A DNA stretch of 64,000 nucleotides from SAR116 cluster bacterium AG-337-N21 (GTDB lineage: Bacteria; Pseudomonadota; Alphaproteobacteria; Puniceispirillales; Marisalimonadaceae), in contig QBZZ01000005.1 in the NCBI GenBank assembly GCA_003282145.1, positions 41,455 to 105,454 on the forward strand, read 5' to 3'. The notes under the pieces were generated by a model that worked only from the letters and a program-made list of their open reading frames with translations, made no database searches and had not been told where the DNA came from. Every line of letters begins with the position of its first letter. The first letter of the stretch is position 1. Positions 27,232-37,622 of this stretch are shown piece by piece. The translations under genes and the position numbers were made by a program.

Positions 27232-30087
27232 ATGAATTTTAAAAGTAAATTTACGTTATTTGGTAAACATAAAGATCATAAATCAGTCGATACCGATATA
27301 TCACCTAAAGATGCAATTAATCAAAATGCAATATGGTTTCAAAGTATGGAACCAATAAACTACGTAAAAAATCAAACAAAAGAGTTATATGAGATTAATG
27401 ACACAAATATTGATGAGGTTGACACAAAAATTTTTAGGGATCAGTTATTTAAAATTTTAAAAATTCAAATGGATAATAATAAAAAGCTGATTAAAAATAA
27501 ATTTTTAGCAACATCCGATGGCTCCCTTAATGTGGGTTTAAATGTAATTTTAATTGATAGCTTACTAAAAGTTATATTTAAAAACTCATATTTTCATAAT
27601 CTAGGTAATAAGCATTATCAATTTACTTTAATAGCTGTAGGAGGATATGGAAGAGGAGAATTATCCCCTCACTCAGATTTAGACATATTATTTCTCTTAC
27701 CAAACAAATTAAGAAAAAATGATACAAAAAAAATTGAAAATGTGATTGAGTTAATTTTATATATATTATGGGATTTGGGATATACAGTTGGTCATTCAAC
27801 TAGAACCATAGACGATTGTATTGAAAAAAGCAGGTCAGATTTAACAATCTCCACCAGTCTTTTAGAAAAACGTTTCGTAGCAGGGAATAATGATATTTAT
27901 GACTTGCTAAATAATAAATTCAAAACATTCATTAATAATACTAAAACTTTAGATTTTGTAGAAGCAAAATTAAAAGAATCTGAAACGCGACACAAAAGGT
28001 TTGGAGAATCAAGGTATGTTGTTGAACCTAATGTTAAAGATGGTAAGGGAGGATTAAGAGATCTCCATACACTTATCTGGATATTAAAATTTGCTTATAA
28101 AGTCGATACTATTTCAAAATTAATTAATGTAGGTGCTTTAACAAAAGAAGAAGCAGTTCCATTTGCTGAAGCTCAGAGATTTTTATTATCTGTAAGATGT
28201 CACTTACATTATAGAGCAAATAGAGAAGATGATCGACTTGCAATGGACGCCCAGCTTGAAATCGCAAAAAGTATGAACTTCAAGAATACAATTACTCATA
28301 AAGATGTAGAAAGGTTCATGAAAAGATATTTTCTTGCGACAAAAACAGTAGGTAATTTAACAAGAATATTTTGTGCTGCTATAGAGACAGAATTTAATAA
28401 ACCTTTAAGGATGAGTTTCTTAAGCTTTAAAAAAAGAGAGAATATAACTCCTTTTAGATTAGAAGTAGGTCGTTTATTTTCTTATGAAAGAGAAATACTG
28501 ACAGAAAATCCTATTAATATAATAAAACTTTTTTATATTTCTCATATTAATAATATAGACATTCACCCTAAAACTTTAAGACAAATAACAAGTTTGAGAA
28601 AATTAATAAATTTAAAGGTTAGACAAAATGTAGAAGCTAACAAAATGTTCTTGAATATTTTAACAAGTGATAAGGACCCAACAAGAACTCTTAGATTAAT
28701 GAATGAGGCGAATATTTTAGGACAGTTCATACCTGAATTTCAAAAAATTGTAGGGTTAATGCAATTTGATATGTATCACTCGTATACCGTTGATGAACAT
28801 ACAATTTTTACAATTTCTAATCTTCATTCTTTAAGAAGTGGCAAATTTAATGATTTTGCACCTTTGACAAGCAGTGCAATTTTAGAAATTAAATCTTACA
28901 AATCATTATTTGTGGCGATGTTGTTACATGATATTGCCAAAGGAAAAAAGGGTGACCACTCTGAAAATGGATCATTAATTGCTTCTAAAATATGCCCTAG
29001 GTTAGGGCTAAATAAAGAAGAAACTAAAATGGTTGAGTGGTTAGTATTACATCATCTATTAATGAGTAAAACTGCGTTTAGATATGAATTAGGTGACCCA
29101 AAAGTAATTAAGAATTTTGCAAAACAAGTCAGATCTATTGATAAGTTAAAATCACTTTTAGCTCTAACAGTTGCTGATATCAGAGGGGTTGGCCCAGATG
29201 TTTGGAATGATTGGAAAGGTGCCTTAATAAAAGAACTTTATATTAAAACATATGATTTACTTAAACCCGCTCAAGAAATTTCCAAAATAACAGAACCTCT
29301 TAAATCATCTAAAGAACTCTTAATAAGATATTTAAATAACAAAGGAGTGAATGATTTAGATATTAAAACATATTGTAGTAAATTTTATGATAACTATTGG
29401 GGAACATTTAATTTACCATCAGTTATTAATCATTATGAAATATTTACTTCAATGAAAAATTATTCAAAAAAGCTAGAGGTTTACTTATCTGATGACAGTA
29501 AATTAAAAGCAACTGAGCTTTTAGTCATCACTCCAGATCATCATGGTTTATTTTCACAAATATCTGGTTTGGTTGCTTCATCTGGATATGATATTGTTAG
29601 CGCTAAAATTATTACAAGGTCAGATGGATACGCCTTAGATACTTTTTTCTTACAAAACAAGGAAAGAAAGCCAATACCTGATATTAATTTAAGAAAAAAA
29701 TTAATAGAAACTATTACAAAAGGTTTAGAAGGAAATTTTAATATAGAAAAAGCTTTAAATATAAAATGGAAAGAAATTCCGGCACGTTTTAGAGCTGTAA
29801 AGGCACCAATTAGGGTCATTATTGATAATAAAACAAGTGATCAATATACTATATTGGATATAAAATGTAAAAATGCGCCTGGAGTTCTTTATAAAATCAC
29901 AAAGATAATAACAAGTTTAGGTCTTCAAATAAATACAGCAAATGTTTCTACTTATGGTGACAGGGTTGTTGATATATTTTATTTAAAGAATGCATTTGGT
30001 TCAAAGGTGGATGATAATACAACTATTGAAAAAGTTAAGAATTCCATTTTAGAGGAATTAAAAGAAATAGATTATGTAAACCAATAA
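27232..30087 (+). CDS. glnD: [Protein-PII] uridylyltransferase / uridylyl-removing enzyme
   Basis: 951 residues. The nucleotidyltransferase domain has VGGYGRGELSPHSDLDILFL with the catalytic GR..SDxD pattern. PNVKDGKGGLRDLHTLIW is the GlnD core. The HD hydrolase domain contains LLHDIAKGKKGDHSE. Two ACT domains close the chain (TPDHHGLFSQISGLV; CKNAPGVLYKITKII) and sense glutamine. GlnD uridylylates PII when nitrogen is low and reverses this when glutamine is high. It follows mutS by 5 bp. Confidence 0.96.
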   Translation: MNFKSKFTLFGKHKDHKSVDTDISPKDAINQNAIWFQSMEPINYVKNQTKELYEINDTNIDEVDTKIFRDQLFKILKIQMDNNKKLIKNKFLATSDGSLNVGLNVILIDSLLKVIFKNSYFHNLGNKHYQFTLIAVGGYGRGELSPHSDLDILFLLPNKLRKNDTKKIENVIELILYILWDLGYTVGHSTRTIDDCIEKSRSDLTISTSLLEKRFVAGNNDIYDLLNNKFKTFINNTKTLDFVEAKLKESETRHKRFGESRYVVEPNVKDGKGGLRDLHTLIWILKFAYKVDTISKLINVGALTKEEAVPFAEAQRFLLSVRCHLHYRANREDDRLAMDAQLEIAKSMNFKNTITHKDVERFMKRYFLATKTVGNLTRIFCAAIETEFNKPLRMSFLSFKKRENITPFRLEVGRLFSYEREILTENPINIIKLFYISHINNIDIHPKTLRQITSLRKLINLKVRQNVEANKMFLNILTSDKDPTRTLRLMNEANILGQFIPEFQKIVGLMQFDMYHSYTVDEHTIFTISNLHSLRSGKFNDFAPLTSSAILEIKSYKSLFVAMLLHDIAKGKKGDHSENGSLIASKICPRLGLNKEETKMVEWLVLHHLLMSKTAFRYELGDPKVIKNFAKQVRSIDKLKSLLALTVADIRGVGPDVWNDWKGALIKELYIKTYDLLKPAQEISKITEPLKSSKELLIRYLNNKGVNDLDIKTYCSKFYDNYWGTFNLPSVINHYEIFTSMKNYSKKLEVYLSDDSKLKATELLVITPDHHGLFSQISGLVASSGYDIVSAKIITRSDGYALDTFFLQNKERKPIPDINLRKKLIETITKGLEGNFNIEKALNIKWKEIPARFRAVKAPIRVIIDNKTSDQYTILDIKCKNAPGVLYKITKIITSLGLQINTANVSTYGDRVVDIFYLKNAFGSKVDDNTTIEKVKNSILEELKEIDYVNQ

Positions 30088-30107
30088 ATAGAATAATGAG
30101 GTTTTGA

Positions 30108-31733
30108 ATGAAAGATAAAACATCTTTTTTTATAAGAGGTTTTACAGAATCTGCTACATTAACATTCCTTAGCCGTATATCTGGTTTTATAAGAGATATA
30201 TTCATTGCAGCATTCCTAGGTGCGGGTGTTTTTTCAGATATTTTTTTAATTGCATTTAAGTTACCAAATTTGTTTAGAAGAATTACAGCAGAAGGGGCCT
30301 TAACTTCAGCTTTCTTACCAATTTATTCAAAGTTAATAGAAAAAAAAGGTAAAATTTTTGCCGATAAATTTCTCAAAAAATTTATTTTTCGTGCAGCTAC
30401 TTTTTTATTTTTATTAATGATTATTCTCCAAATTATAATGCCCTTTTGCATATATTTTTTAGCTCCAGGTTTTTTAGACAATGACTTAATTTTGGATAAA
30501 ATAACTATACTAACAAGAATAACAATAGTCTTCATGCCTTTAATATCTATTGTAGCTCTTTTAGGAGTTGCTACAAATGTTTCTGGTAAGTTTTGGATTT
30601 TATCTTCCTCTCCAATTATTTTAAATGTTTGCTTAATATTAAGTTGTTTTTTTATAAGTGATAATTTGTCTATTAAATCCTTACCGCTTGCTATAGCAAC
30701 GGTTTTAGGAGGAATACTTCAATTAGCATTTACTTTAATAATGATTAAAAAGTTTGGTGTTTTACAATTCAAAAAATCGGATATTAAAAGCGAAGGTATA
30801 AAAGAACGGAATGAAATCCAAACATATTTTAAAAAAACATGGGAAAAATTTATACCTGCAGCATTTGGCGGTGGGATATTACAAATTAACCTCCTTGTAG
30901 ATACTATTCTAGCAAGCCTATTAGGTTTTGGTTCTATTTCCTATCTCTATTTCGCAGATAGAATTGCCCAGTTACCTCTAGGTATAATAGGAATTGCATT
31001 AAGCACAGCTTTGCTAACATCGTTATCTAAATCAAGTGCAATTAAAGATAAGAAACAATTTTCTAAAGAATTAATGATTTCAATAAAAATAGGATTATTT
31101 TTTTCTATACCCGCATCTTTTGTTTTTATTAATTTTTCAGATCTATTTATTAGTGTTTTATTTGAAAGAGGTGAATTTAGCTCCTTGGAAACCAATCAAA
31201 CTGCCCAGGCGTTAATTGCTTATGCTTTTGGTATTCCTGCTTTTATTATACTAAAATCTTGTCAACCTGCATTTCTAGCAGAGGGAAACACTAAAACTCC
31301 AATGAATATCGGCTTAATATTATTATTACTCAATATTCTTCTCTCATTTATATTAATGCATTATTTAAAACATTCAGGTATTGCCTTAGCTACTTCACTG
31401 GTATCCTGGATAGGATCTATTACATATTTAATATTATTAATAAAAAAGGGAAATATACCAAAATTTAAATTTAATTTGAAATATGATGAGTATAATTCCT
31501 TCTTTTTGTTGATATATTCACTAAAGATAATCTTAACATCGTTCTTAATGATATTGATTATGAAATTGATTTTTTATATTTTAAACATTAATAAGTTTGA
31601 TAATATTACCATTTTATTATTTTTAGTTTTGTTTGGTTTGTTATCGTATTTTTTGACAACTTATATTTTAAGATATATTCCTCAAGAATTACTAATTTCT
31701 AAGGTTTTTAAATTCAGGAAAGTAAAGCCATGA
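30108..31733 (+). CDS. murJ: Lipid II flippase MurJ
   Basis: 541 residues, very hydrophobic, consistent with the 14-helix MOP-family fold. [21 protein letters not shown] and [23 protein letters not shown] are classic MurJ N-terminal motifs with the basic residues of the central cavity. [24 protein letters not shown] is the conserved mid-region. It moves lipid-linked peptidoglycan precursor across the inner membrane. It lies 20 bp after glnD and overlaps trpS by 4 bp. Confidence 0.95.
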   Translation: MKDKTSFFIRGFTESATLTFLSRISGFIRDIFIAAFLGAGVFSDIFLIAFKLPNLFRRITAEGALTSAFLPIYSKLIEKKGKIFADKFLKKFIFRAATFLFLLMIILQIIMPFCIYFLAPGFLDNDLILDKITILTRITIVFMPLISIVALLGVATNVSGKFWILSSSPIILNVCLILSCFFISDNLSIKSLPLAIATVLGGILQLAFTLIMIKKFGVLQFKKSDIKSEGIKERNEIQTYFKKTWEKFIPAAFGGGILQINLLVDTILASLLGFGSISYLYFADRIAQLPLGIIGIALSTALLTSLSKSSAIKDKKQFSKELMISIKIGLFFSIPASFVFINFSDLFISVLFERGEFSSLETNQTAQALIAYAFGIPAFIILKSCQPAFLAEGNTKTPMNIGLILLLLNILLSFILMHYLKHSGIALATSLVSWIGSITYLILLIKKGNIPKFKFNLKYDEYNSFFLLIYSLKIILTSFLMILIMKLIFYILNINKFDNITILLFLVLFGLLSYFLTTYILRYIPQELLISKVFKFRKVKP

Positions 31734-32764
31734 CAAACTTACAATCAGCCCATTTACAGAAAAGAATTTTTTCTGGGATACAACCAACAGGAAATTTACA
31801 CCTTGGTAATTATTTAGGAGCAATTAAAAATTGGGTTAATCTTCAAAATGATATTTCTTCAATTTTTTCAATCGTAGATTTACATGCAATTACAGTACCT
31901 CTGGAACCAACAAAACTTAAATCTTCTACTCATGAGGTTACTGCTGCAATTATTGCTTCAGGTATAGATATTGATAAGTCAATTCTTTTCAATCAATCCT
32001 CGGTTAAAGAACATGCTGAATTAGCCTGGATATTGAATTGTGTATGTAGAATTGGGTGGTTGAATCGTATGACTCAATTTAAAGAGAAAGCTGGCAAAAA
32101 TAGAGAAAATGCTACAGTTGGTTTATATGGATATCCAGTTTTGATGGCTGCAGATATTCTTTTATACAAATCAACTCACGTTCCTGTTGGTGATGACCAA
32201 AAACAACATATAGAATTGGCTAGAGATATTGCATCTTCTTTTAACAATATGTTTACCTCTGATGAAGAAGGCGACTTTTTTAATTTACCTGAGCCACAAA
32301 TTATAGGTGAGGCCACTCGTGTAATGAGTTTAAGAGATGGTACGAAAAAAATGAGTAAATCTGACGACTCTGACGCTTCTCGAATTAACTTAACTGACAC
32401 TGCTGAGGAAATATCAAACAAAATTAAAAAAGCCAAAACTGACCCTCATCCACTGCCAGATACAATAGAGGAGCTAAAAGATAGACCTGAAGCACATAAT
32501 TTAATGAGTATTTATTCTTCATTATCAGATCAGACATTAGAAAAAGCATTAATAGAATTTTCGGGTAAGGGCTTTTCTTATTTTAAGCCAAGATTGATAG
32601 ATTTGGCAATTGAAACTTTAAGTCCCATATCACGTGAAATGAGAAGTCTGCTAAAGCATAGAAATGAAATCGATAAAATTTTAAAAAATGGAGAACAAAA
32701 AGCTAAAGAAATAGCTGAACCAGTTTTAAAAGATGTTAAAAATTTAGTTGGGTTTGTTAATTAA
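31730..32764 (+). CDS. trpS: Tryptophanyl-tRNA synthetase
   Basis: 344 residues, class Ic synthetase. The HIGH-type signature is [17 protein letters not shown], and the KMSKS loop is [28 protein letters not shown] and [18 protein letters not shown] form the tryptophan and ATP pocket. The start overlaps the murJ stop (ATGA). The murJ-trpS-nfu order is typical of the class; the UspA gene often found after trpS is missing here. Confidence 0.97.
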   Translation: MTNLQSAHLQKRIFSGIQPTGNLHLGNYLGAIKNWVNLQNDISSIFSIVDLHAITVPLEPTKLKSSTHEVTAAIIASGIDIDKSILFNQSSVKEHAELAWILNCVCRIGWLNRMTQFKEKAGKNRENATVGLYGYPVLMAADILLYKSTHVPVGDDQKQHIELARDIASSFNNMFTSDEEGDFFNLPEPQIIGEATRVMSLRDGTKKMSKSDDSDASRINLTDTAEEISNKIKKAKTDPHPLPDTIEELKDRPEAHNLMSIYSSLSDQTLEKALIEFSGKGFSYFKPRLIDLAIETLSPISREMRSLLKHRNEIDKILKNGEQKAKEIAEPVLKDVKNLVGFVN

Positions 32765-32822
32765 TTAAATTTAGTTATGGAAATTTAAAAAAAAACTACT
32801 ATATCTACAAAAGGAGATAAAA

Positions 32823-33377
32823 ATGTTCATTCAGACCGAAGATACCCCTAACCCAGACACTTTAAAGTTTATGCCGGGTGATACTGTTTTAAAAACTGGC
32901 AGTGTTGATTATTCTAAAAAAGAATCTACAGTTAGCTCACCATTGGCTTCTAGGCTTTTTGAAATTGACGGTGTTAGCAGAGTATTTCTTTCTACAGATT
33001 TTATTTCTGTAACAAAAGAAACTGATTTAGAATGGAATAATTTAAAACCCTCAATACTTACAGGAATAATGGAACATTATTCAAGTGGTCTACCTGCTTT
33101 AAATAATGAAACAGAAATTAAAGTTAACGATAGTGCCGAAGATACCGAGATTGTAAAACAGATCAAAGATCTTTTAGAGACTCGTGTAAGACCAGCTGTT
33201 GCGATGGATGGAGGCGATATATCCTTTTGTTCATTCGAAGCAGGTGTTGTAACACTGCAAATGAAAGGCGCATGCGCGGGTTGTCCGTCAAGTACTGCAA
33301 CCTTAAAAATGGGTATTGAAAATATGCTTAGACATTATATTCCTGAAGTTACAGAAGTTAAGGCTGCAGAATTGTAA
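32823..33377 (+). CDS. Fe-S cluster carrier, NfuA type
   Basis: 184 residues. The N-terminal Nfu_N domain opens FIQTEDTPNPDTLKFMPG. The C-terminal NifU domain has RPAVAMDGGDISF and the cluster-binding pair in GACAGCPSSTATLK (CxxC). Such proteins receive a 4Fe-4S cluster at the dimer interface and pass it to target apoproteins. A strong ribosome site, AAAGGAGATAAAA, precedes the ATG after a 58-base gap. Confidence 0.92.
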   Translation: MFIQTEDTPNPDTLKFMPGDTVLKTGSVDYSKKESTVSSPLASRLFEIDGVSRVFLSTDFISVTKETDLEWNNLKPSILTGIMEHYSSGLPALNNETEIKVNDSAEDTEIVKQIKDLLETRVRPAVAMDGGDISFCSFEAGVVTLQMKGACAGCPSSTATLKMGIENMLRHYIPEVTEVKAAEL

Positions 33378-33393
33378 TTAAACATAAATATTT

Positions 33394-34374
33394 ATGTTAA
33401 AAAAATATAAATTAAAAACCAGTATTTTTTTTATACCATCACTTATATTATTGTTACTTAGTGGTTCCTTCGGTCTAGCGATTTTTAAAATAGATTCTCC
33501 TGTCTTCGATTTTAGATTATTTACTAGAAATTTGAATAAACCGTCAGTTGAAACTAATCAATTGGATAAATTCAACATAAATAAAAACTATTTATCATTA
33601 GATCAAATTAATAATAAAGATATTGTGTCTGAATGGTCCAAGAAAATTATGTACTATGTAGAAAATAATCTTCCTATACCAAGGATGTATTTCTCTTATA
33701 TCCCAAAAAACATTAATGAATTTGAAACACAAACAAAAAAAAATGTATTTATAAGTATTCTATTGCCTATAGCACTTAGGGGAAATGAGTTAGTTTTAGA
33801 AGAGAGAAAGTTAATGAAGCATGCTTTTTTATCAAATAATATTCACATAATCGAAAATTTAGCAAAAAAGTATAATGTGAAAAATTTTGAAGAAATGAAT
33901 TTTGGTAATCTTACAACAAAAAATATAGTCAAAGTTAAAAACGAATTATTGATGAAAATTAATAAAATACCTTTAGCTATGATATTATCACAATCTATAA
34001 TTGAAAGTGGATGGGGAGCTTCAAGATTTGCTCAAGAAGGAAATGCTCTTTTTGGAGAATGGACTTGGAAAAAAAATGTTGGAATTAAACCAAGAGGAAA
34101 CTTATATGCAAACTTTGCAGTTAAAAAATTTAAAAATTTATTAGAATCTTTGAATTCGTACATTTTAAACTTAAATCGTCATCCAGCCTACTCCGAAATG
34201 AGAAAATTTAGAGCTATGAAATATAAAACTGGAAAAAAAATAACAGGTTATGATACGGCTAATTTTCTAAACAAATATGCTGAAATAGGATTTGAATATG
34301 TTACTAAAATTGAGAATATGATTAAAAGCAATAAGTTGTACAGATTTCGTAATGCTAAATTAGAAAGTCATTAG
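33394..34374 (+). CDS. Bax-like glucosaminidase-domain membrane protein
   Basis: 326 residues. One hydrophobic N-terminal segment (residues 9-29) acts as signal or anchor. The C-terminal half is a glucosaminidase (GH73-like) domain: IPLAMILSQSIIESGWGASRFAQEGNALFGEWTW, with the catalytic glutamate likely in SIIESGWG, and later YANFAVKKFKNLLESLNSYILNL. E. coli Bax is the nearest named relative. It probably acts on peptidoglycan in the periplasm. It converges on a polysaccharide deacetylase gene, and their stop codons form a palindrome. Confidence 0.8.
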   Translation: MLKKYKLKTSIFFIPSLILLLLSGSFGLAIFKIDSPVFDFRLFTRNLNKPSVETNQLDKFNINKNYLSLDQINNKDIVSEWSKKIMYYVENNLPIPRMYFSYIPKNINEFETQTKKNVFISILLPIALRGNELVLEERKLMKHAFLSNNIHIIENLAKKYNVKNFEEMNFGNLTTKNIVKVKNELLMKINKIPLAMILSQSIIESGWGASRFAQEGNALFGEWTWKKNVGIKPRGNLYANFAVKKFKNLLESLNSYILNLNRHPAYSEMRKFRAMKYKTGKKITGYDTANFLNKYAEIGFEYVTKIENMIKSNKLYRFRNAKLESH

Positions 34375-34386
34375 AGTTAAACTCTA
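34372..34386. terminator. Palindrome over facing stop codons (weak bidirectional terminator?)
   Basis: TAGAGTT-A-AACTCTA is a perfect 7-bp inverted repeat whose outer triplets are the TAG stops of the two convergent genes. As RNA it would fold as a 5-bp stem with a TTAAA loop. It lacks a long U run, so termination strength is doubtful. Confidence 0.3.
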
Positions 34387-35409
34387 TTTAATTATAAATT
34401 GTCTTCCTAGCCATCGCCATCTATTATTTTTCCCAGCCATAGTACAATTAATTCTACCTCTACCCTTTAAAAATGGGCCACTTAATCTAACTTCAATTCT
34501 ATTTTTTCCAAGTCTTTTTGTTTCTGTTTTTAATCCATTATTCGCAAAACATTTTACTGCGTTTTTTGGCTCTATAAGGTTTGATAAAGTAAAACCATAT
34601 GATGGAGGATTTTTTGAAAGTACTGGATCTTTAGGTGAAAGATCAGAAATGGGCATTGGCAAGGCGTTTATTGCCAACAAAAACCTATCCATGCCACCAT
34701 ATTTTTCATTCATAGCAAATCTAGGCAATTCAAACATGCCTAAGCTTTTATGTGCAACTCCTGAATGTTGACCAAAAGCTGCAATAAAACCTTGTAATTT
34801 AACTTGTTCTAAAACTTCTTGGTTATATTCGCCATAAGGATATGCAAAAATTTCAGGCCTACTCCCAATCTCATCAATAAATCGTTTATTAGAAATTGTA
34901 AGTTCATTAATAATTTTTTCTTTGTTGATTTTATGCATATGAGGATGGGACTTGGTTTGGCTTCCAATAGTTACACCATTATCTCTTAAGATTCGGATCT
35001 CTTCCCAACTCATATAACCAGGCGTTTTATTATCGATCACATCTGTGGAAACAAACAAAGTAAAAGGAAATTTATGTTTTTTAAAGATAGGCCATGCATA
35101 TTTATAAACTGATGAGTAAGCATCATCAATAGTTATGACAATAGATTTATCTTTTATAAGTTTATCATTATTTATACCTTGAAGAGCTTGTTCAATATTA
35201 ATTACGTTATATTTAGGTTTTAACAATTCTTTGACATGCTCAAGAAATTGTTCTTTTTTAATATTAGTTGAAGGATATCTACTATCACCAAATCTATGAT
35301 ACATTATTACAGAGGCGTAATTTACATTCTTAATTTCTTCTGTTTCATTTTCCTGTGAATATGACATATTAGGAAACATAAAAAACAAAAGTGCTAATAT
35401 ATAATACAT
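34384..35409 (-). CDS. Exported polysaccharide deacetylase-family protein
   Basis: 341 residues. The ORF track starts at TTG 35451. I prefer ATG 35409, which has GAGGATAGG directly upstream and leaves a clean signal peptide (MYYILALLFFMFPNMSYSQ). The NodB-type domain has VIMYHRFGD, the metal aspartates in VITIDDAYSSV, and GSQTKSHPHMH for the metal histidines, then IFAYPYGEYNQ. A C-terminal domain of about 100 residues follows. It may deacetylate peptidoglycan or an exopolysaccharide; the substrate is unknown. Confidence 0.83.
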   Translation of the reverse strand: MYYILALLFFMFPNMSYSQENETEEIKNVNYASVIMYHRFGDSRYPSTNIKKEQFLEHVKELLKPKYNVINIEQALQGINNDKLIKDKSIVITIDDAYSSVYKYAWPIFKKHKFPFTLFVSTDVIDNKTPGYMSWEEIRILRDNGVTIGSQTKSHPHMHKINKEKIINELTISNKRFIDEIGSRPEIFAYPYGEYNQEVLEQVKLQGFIAAFGQHSGVAHKSLGMFELPRFAMNEKYGGMDRFLLAINALPMPISDLSPKDPVLSKNPPSYGFTLSNLIEPKNAVKCFANNGLKTETKRLGKNRIEVRLSGPFLKGRGRINCTMAGKNNRWRWLGRQFIIK

Positions 35410-35512
35410 CCTATCCTCAAATATTTTATATTTAAATTTTAAACTGTTCAATTTAATATATTGTAATTTTGAATTATACTACTTTTTTTTGAATATTTAT
35501 AAAAACAAGACA

Positions 35513-36229
35513 ATGATTTTTTCTATTGAAACTAGTACATCTAATTTATCGCTTACCTTGTTAAATAATAGTAAAGTATTCAACAAATTATCAATAAAAA
35601 TAAAAAATGAATTATCAGAAATAATTATTCCAACAATTAAAAAATTCATGACAGATAATTCAATAACATTCCAAAGTGTGTCATTGTTAGTAGTAGGTTG
35701 TGGTCCTGGTAGTTTTACAAGTATACGGGCATTAATTTCGGCAGCAAAGGGAATATATTTATCTAACAAGCATATGAAAATTTTAGGAATTAATTCTCTA
35801 GCTGGTTTAGCAATGTCTGCATTAAATGAAGCAAAAAATATAAATGTTGAATATATTCTTGCTTCAATTGATACCAAAAGAAACGATCAATTTCTGCAGT
35901 TGTTTAAGATTAATAATTGTAACAATAGTTTGCTACCTTTTTCTGTCGTCAATAACATAGAACCAATTAAAATAGAAAATTTTACACTTTATTTAAAAGA
36001 AAACAAATTGGTAGTTGGAAACTTTTTGTATGTAGGTTTCATTTCAAGTTTATTAAAAAATAAATCACCAAACATAAATTTTTATAAAAAATCAAACCAA
36101 ACCCCAGATTCAATTTGGGTTGGAAAACTAGGTTTATATATTACAAAAAATAATGTTAATTATAAAAGTTCAAAAATAGCTTTTGATGAGTTTAAACCTA
36201 TTTATGTTAGATCTCCTGAGATAAACTAG
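35513..36229 (+). CDS. tsaB: tRNA threonylcarbamoyladenosine synthesis protein TsaB
   Basis: 238 residues. The ASKHA-fold N-terminus FSIETSTSNLSLTLL and the GCGPGSFTSIRALISAAKGIY motif are diagnostic. It scaffolds TsaD for the t6A37 modification of ANN-decoding tRNAs. The track starts at TTG 35489, but ATG 35513 puts the first beta strand at the N-terminus as in relatives. The stop lies 2 bp before rimI, the usual tsaB-rimI pairing. Confidence 0.9.
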   Translation: MIFSIETSTSNLSLTLLNNSKVFNKLSIKIKNELSEIIIPTIKKFMTDNSITFQSVSLLVVGCGPGSFTSIRALISAAKGIYLSNKHMKILGINSLAGLAMSALNEAKNINVEYILASIDTKRNDQFLQLFKINNCNNSLLPFSVVNNIEPIKIENFTLYLKENKLVVGNFLYVGFISSLLKNKSPNINFYKKSNQTPDSIWVGKLGLYITKNNVNYKSSKIAFDEFKPIYVRSPEIN

Positions 36230-36231
36230 AA

Positions 36232-36663
36232 ATGGTTCATATTAGTCTATGTAAAAAAAGTGATTATAAAACTTTGATTCAAATTGAAAAAAGTATCTTT
36301 AAAGACCCTATATCAATAAATGAATTAAAAAGCTTTGAAATATGCGAATCCCATGTAATTTGGAAAATTGAAAAAATCAAAATTATAGGCTTTGTTTATT
36401 TTTTTCATGTGAAGGATGAAATAGAAATAATTAAGATTTGTATAATAAAATCCCATCAAAGAAAAAATTATGGATCAATACTGATCAATGAAATTAAAAA
36501 ACTTAATATAAAAAAAATATTTCTGGAAGTATCAATTGAAAATGTAAATGCAATTAACTTTTATCTTAAGAATGGATTTCAAAAAATTGGCGTTAGAAAA
36601 GGATATTATGCAAAAGATAAACGCTCTCGAATAGATGCATTGAGGTTTTGCGCTAAGCTATAA
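36232..36663 (+). CDS. rimI: GNAT acetyltransferase, RimI-like
   Basis: 143 residues, the usual RimI size. The acetyl-CoA loop is KSHQRKNYGSILINEI, and motif B is LEVSIENVNAINFYLKNGFQKIGVRKGYY. RimI N-acetylates ribosomal protein S18 in E. coli, though relatives acetylate other N-termini. Placement directly after tsaB supports the name. The charged core is unusually rich in lysine and isoleucine, in keeping with the low G+C. Confidence 0.82.
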   Translation: MVHISLCKKSDYKTLIQIEKSIFKDPISINELKSFEICESHVIWKIEKIKIIGFVYFFHVKDEIEIIKICIIKSHQRKNYGSILINEIKKLNIKKIFLEVSIENVNAINFYLKNGFQKIGVRKGYYAKDKRSRIDALRFCAKL

Positions 36664-36717
36664 TAAAATGAAATATTTAAAACTTACATTAGGAAATATC
36701 AATATTTTATAGGTGCT

Positions 36718-37620
36718 ATGGTGTTACTTAATAAAGTACGTGAAAATTTAGAGTTTAAGCAGTCAAGAGGTGAAAATTTAAATTTTCTTCTTAAAAACAA
36801 AATTTTTCAAATAAAACCATTATTAAAAAGTAAAGTATTTCCAAAAATTGAATTTGGAGACTTTATAATAAAATCAGCGGATACCAAATCAGAGCTAAAG
36901 AAAGCCCAAGCTCTGAGATACTCTGTTTTCTATAAAGAAAAAAAAGCTAGGCCAACATTTCAAAAAAAGATGATGAGATTAGATTATGATAAAATTGATA
37001 AATTTGCTGATCACTTAATTGTAATAGATAAGAAGAGAAAAGGAATTAAAAACAAAATTGTAGGTACGTATAGATTGATACGTGGTGACGTAGCTTCACA
37101 TTTTGGAGGGTTTTATACATCATCAGAGTTTGACCTTACTAATATACTTAATTCATACAATCATCCACAAATATTAGAATTAGGAAGATCTTGTGTTCAT
37201 AAAGATTACAGAAATGGAACTACAATGAATTTTCTTTGGAAGGCGATTGGTGAATATATTAAGTTATATGACATAAATATATTATTTGGATGTGCAAGTT
37301 TTCCGGGAACAGACGTTCAAAAATTTTCAAAGGAATTTTCTTATTTAAGAAGTAATTTTTCCCTACCAGACGAGATGTCAGTTAAAAGTTTAGACAATAA
37401 CAGTTATCCAGTTCTTAATAAAAATCATGCTAAAGAGAGTGATATAAGAACTTTTGCAAAATTACCTCCACTTGTAAAAGGATATCTCAGAGTTGGTGGG
37501 AGAATAAGTGACAGTTTTTTTGTCGATTATGATTTTAACACAATTGACCTTTGTGTGGTTGTCAAAACAGAGAACATAGACGAAAAATACAAGAATAAGT
37601 TCTTAAATTATAGAGATTGA
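36718..37620 (+). CDS. olsB: Ornithine-ACP N-acyltransferase, OlsB-like
   Basis: 300 residues of the acyl-ACP-dependent GNAT-like OlsB family. Signature stretches are ALRYSVFYKEKKARPTF, KIVGTYRLIRGDVASHFGGFYTSSEFDL, ILELGRSCVHKDYRNGTTMNFLW and ILFGCASFPGTD. OlsB attaches a 3-hydroxyacyl chain to the alpha-amino group of ornithine to give lyso-ornithine lipid. It is followed at once by an acyltransferase fitting OlsA. Together they would make phosphorus-free ornithine lipids, useful when phosphate is scarce. Close homologues annotated as hemolysin may acylate other amines. Confidence 0.82.
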   Translation: MVLLNKVRENLEFKQSRGENLNFLLKNKIFQIKPLLKSKVFPKIEFGDFIIKSADTKSELKKAQALRYSVFYKEKKARPTFQKKMMRLDYDKIDKFADHLIVIDKKRKGIKNKIVGTYRLIRGDVASHFGGFYTSSEFDLTNILNSYNHPQILELGRSCVHKDYRNGTTMNFLWKAIGEYIKLYDINILFGCASFPGTDVQKFSKEFSYLRSNFSLPDEMSVKSLDNNSYPVLNKNHAKESDIRTFAKLPPLVKGYLRVGGRISDSFFVDYDFNTIDLCVVVKTENIDEKYKNKFLNYRD

Positions 37621-37622
37621 TT

